From NCBI GenBank assembly GCA_020912385.1, contig CP087207.1:1-64000 (forward strand): a DNA stretch of 64,000 nt. The letters are read 5' to 3'. This document shows positions 62,369 to 64,000 of this stretch, in pieces (position 1 is the stretch's first letter; each line of letters begins with the position of its first letter). Both the position numbers and the translations under genes were made by a program. The DNA comes from Neofusicoccum parvum. Its lineage: Eukaryota; Ascomycota; Dothideomycetes; Botryosphaeriales; Botryosphaeriaceae. The notes under the pieces were generated by a model, which searched no databases, was not told the DNA's origin, and saw only the letters and a program-made list of their open reading frames with translations.

Positions 62369-63176
62369 TCAAGCGGAGATTTTCTTCCACGAATCCCTAC
62401 TCGAGACTGTGTTCCACCACTCCTTCAAGTTCGGGCGTTCATCAAAGAGTCCGCCTTGGCCGGCTGTGAACAGCTGGTCGACAGTCGGAGTAAAGAATGC
62501 ATCGATCAAGGAAAATTCGTTGCCACCTAGATACTGCTGCTTGGCCAGGATGTTGTTCAAAATATCCAGCTTTTCCTGCAAACGTTGAACACTGCTTGCC
62601 GCAGCTGCTTCGTCGACTGGAACGCCTCTCGCCCTACGAACTACGGTAAGTCAAGCATCTCTCTAAATCAGTGTGTCAACTTACGGGTTGTACAGCGTTT
62701 GCATAAGTACCTGTTCGGCAATGCCGTGGACCTGAGAGTACTCGACGGAGGCCCATTGCTCGAACAACGCCCACGCTCGGACGTCACCAGGCGCGGGAGT
62801 CAGGGGGGTCCCCTGGCTCTGGTACTTGGCGGCGAGATAGCGACCTATCGCTCGAGACTCTGCGCACGTTTAGAACCGATGCGTTATATGGCCTAGTGAG
62901 GGAGGGGTGCGTCGGAGAAGGGAAGCATACCATAGAGCGTGAATGAGCCGTCTTCAAGAAGAGGAATAACCCCGAACGGCTGCTTCTCAATGTACGGGGA
63001 TTTCTATGCCAAAAGGTTAGATGTCTACGTAGATTTTCAAGTACTACTATTACCTTTTGCTCTCCAGCCATAAAATCAACCGTGTGAAATTCGAACTCGA
63101 CTTCCTTTTCGGCGAGCACAAGAAGGACTCGCCGAGTGCAGAGTGACCACTTGTGACCATAAAGCTTAAGAGCCAT
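62369..63176 (-). CDS. Glutathione S-transferase, four exons
   Basis: Exons 63176-63054, 63003-62931, 62859-62685 and 62633-62369 give 211 residues; introns are 50, 70 and 51 nt with GTAATA, GTATGC and GTAAGT donors. The third intron needs the second of two nearby AGs (62634), because the first would create a stop. The N-terminal thioredoxin fold has KLYGHKWSLCTRRVLLVLAE, the cis-Pro motif FGVIPLLEDG and TLYESRAIGRYLA (the glutathione-binding ES pair). The C-terminal helical domain includes ARGVPVDEAAAASSVQRL, NEFSLIDAFFTPTVDQL and PNLKEWWNTVSSRDSWKK. This suits a phi-like fungal GST that conjugates glutathione to toxic or oxidised compounds in the cytosol. It appears intact and is the last gene before the window's end. 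Confidence 0.92.
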
Positions 63177-64000
63177 TGCGAAGGATTTGTAGGATGCAAA
63201 TGTAAAAGTGTTTGTTGTGTAGGATGATTTACTGTGTGTCGTTAAATTCTGTTTTTATACTATACTAGAATATATTGTGGTTCGTAACGTCGATCTGATT
63301 TGTAACTACTCGGCTCTCGCATCTCGGACTACTCGAACACCGAAACTATCATGCCCGGGCCACCCTGGCCAATAAAATAGCAGTCAAGTAGAGAGGTTGG
63401 AGGCTTATAAATCACAGCCGTTTTACAATTGGCCTATCGGCTAAATAATACAAACCTAGTAGGAGGATCATACCAAGGATAATAGTTAGTCGCGAAGCGT
63501 AGAGATATCGGCCGCCGTAGCTAACAACACGTCGTCAGCCCTGAATCGATTCGGGTAGTCACGTAGACAGGCGAGTAAATAGTTCAATGAGCTTCTAATT
63601 GACTCGGACGGTTTTTCCAGGCCACGGAAGGAGAGGGAAACCTGGAACTAGCGGGTGCCACAACTTTCGCTACAGAAATGGACACGTCATCTTCCACGCT
63701 ACTTGCTTAACCATAGTGGACGAGGTCGAAGCGAATCCAACTTAGGGCCACGGACCAGGAGCTTGATGGTTAATTCCGGAGCAGCCTCTCGCCTAATGGC
63801 CAAGATGACCTTATCCGAAGGAGCCATTGCAAGCCGGGTAGCGTTGAGGTGATCAAGGCAAAATACGCCATCGACATTCGGCGGGGGGCTACAGCTGGAC
63901 CAGGAAGCAGCTCGGTATCAACGTGGACGGCTCCACCTCCGACCATTTTTGGTTCGTGTACGCTTCAACTGTCTCATGAGACGACTCTATGCTGTCTAAG
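63177..64000. other. GST upstream region and window end; no gene seen
   Basis: A T-rich stretch just upstream of 63176 fits a 5' leader. Short frames at 63655-63852 and elsewhere have no motif. No telomere-like repeat, LTR or LINE end was recognised here. Confidence 0.5.

Noticed and set aside
62634..62684. Apparent stop in the last GST exon
   Set aside because: Choosing the AG seven bases further on (minus strand) removes the TAG and gives a normal GST C-terminal domain.
20080..63176. A complete Starship from the DUF3435 relic to the GST
   Set aside because: The captain is dead, no terminal repeats or target site were found, and the block is interrupted by many independent insertions; only the recombinase relic is supported.

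Overview
The window begins at a chromosome end. Positions 1-107 are an uninterrupted CCCTAA array, so the left edge is a telomere and everything else is subtelomere. TTAGGG-type telomeres, 50-75 nt introns with GTAAGT/GTACGT donors and CTAAC/CTGAC branch sites, a HET-domain gene, Zn2Cys6 regulators, Tad1-like LINEs and C-to-T decay of duplicated sequence (RIP-like) point to a filamentous ascomycete (Pezizomycotina). A dothideomycete is possible, but class is not proven from this sequence.

Layout. (1) 1-3.05 kb: telomere, then C/T-only simple sequence holding six copies of a GC-rich hairpin unit bracketed by telomere-like motifs. (2) 3.05-9.35 kb, minus: a giant telomere-linked RecQ-type helicase gene with N-terminal OrsD-type zinc fingers, a tyrosine-recombinase-like middle and a polyQ/zinc tail; one break sits at a G-run. 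(3) 9.7-17.2 kb: a full-length, apparently intact Tad1-like LINE and a 5'-truncated sister copy, both embedded in a TTAGG-containing minisatellite and flanked by two similar perfect hairpins. (4) 17.8-19.5 kb: an intact FAD oxidoreductase-Rieske gene. (5) 20.1-22.4 kb: a decayed DUF3435 tyrosine recombinase, the family that includes Starship captains. (6) 22.8-30.4 kb: Tc1/mariner copies, a dead Zn2Cys6 regulator, LINE ends and a solo LTR. (7) 30.5-32.2 kb: an intact three-exon alpha/beta hydrolase. (8) 33.3-35.1 kb: a RIP-like dead copy of the FAD gene and a retroelement gag relic. (9) 36.3-41.3 kb: two paralogous small Zn2Cys6 regulators. (10) 41.4-50.5 kb: an inverted-repeat element, an OrsD zinc-finger relic, a coiled-coil gene, a solo LTR with perfect target duplication and long unassigned DNA. 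(11) 50.5-55.4 kb, minus: a second, distinct LINE with both ORFs, 5'-truncated against the TTAGG minisatellite. (12) 55.8-58.0 kb: a HET-domain gene. (13) 58.3-62.3 kb: a solo LTR split by a LINE that is itself split by a gag-only LINE; all three target-site duplications are legible. (14) 62.4-63.2 kb, minus: an intact four-exon glutathione S-transferase.

How it fits together. The window is a telomere-proximal nursery for mobile DNA with a few resident accessory genes: oxidoreductase, hydrolase, regulators, HET and GST. Older repeats carry CAG-to-TAG and TGG-to-TGA/TAG changes, whereas the telomere-proximal LINE pair is nearly clean and about 97% identical at protein level, so it is younger or arrived after the decay process acted. 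The most unusual parts are the helicase/recombinase fusion and the repeated association of LINE ends with TTAGG-bearing minisatellites. Together they suggest a locus where helicase, retroelements and telomere-like arrays interact at the chromosome end. This is inference from one sequence, and all family names rest on motifs read by eye.
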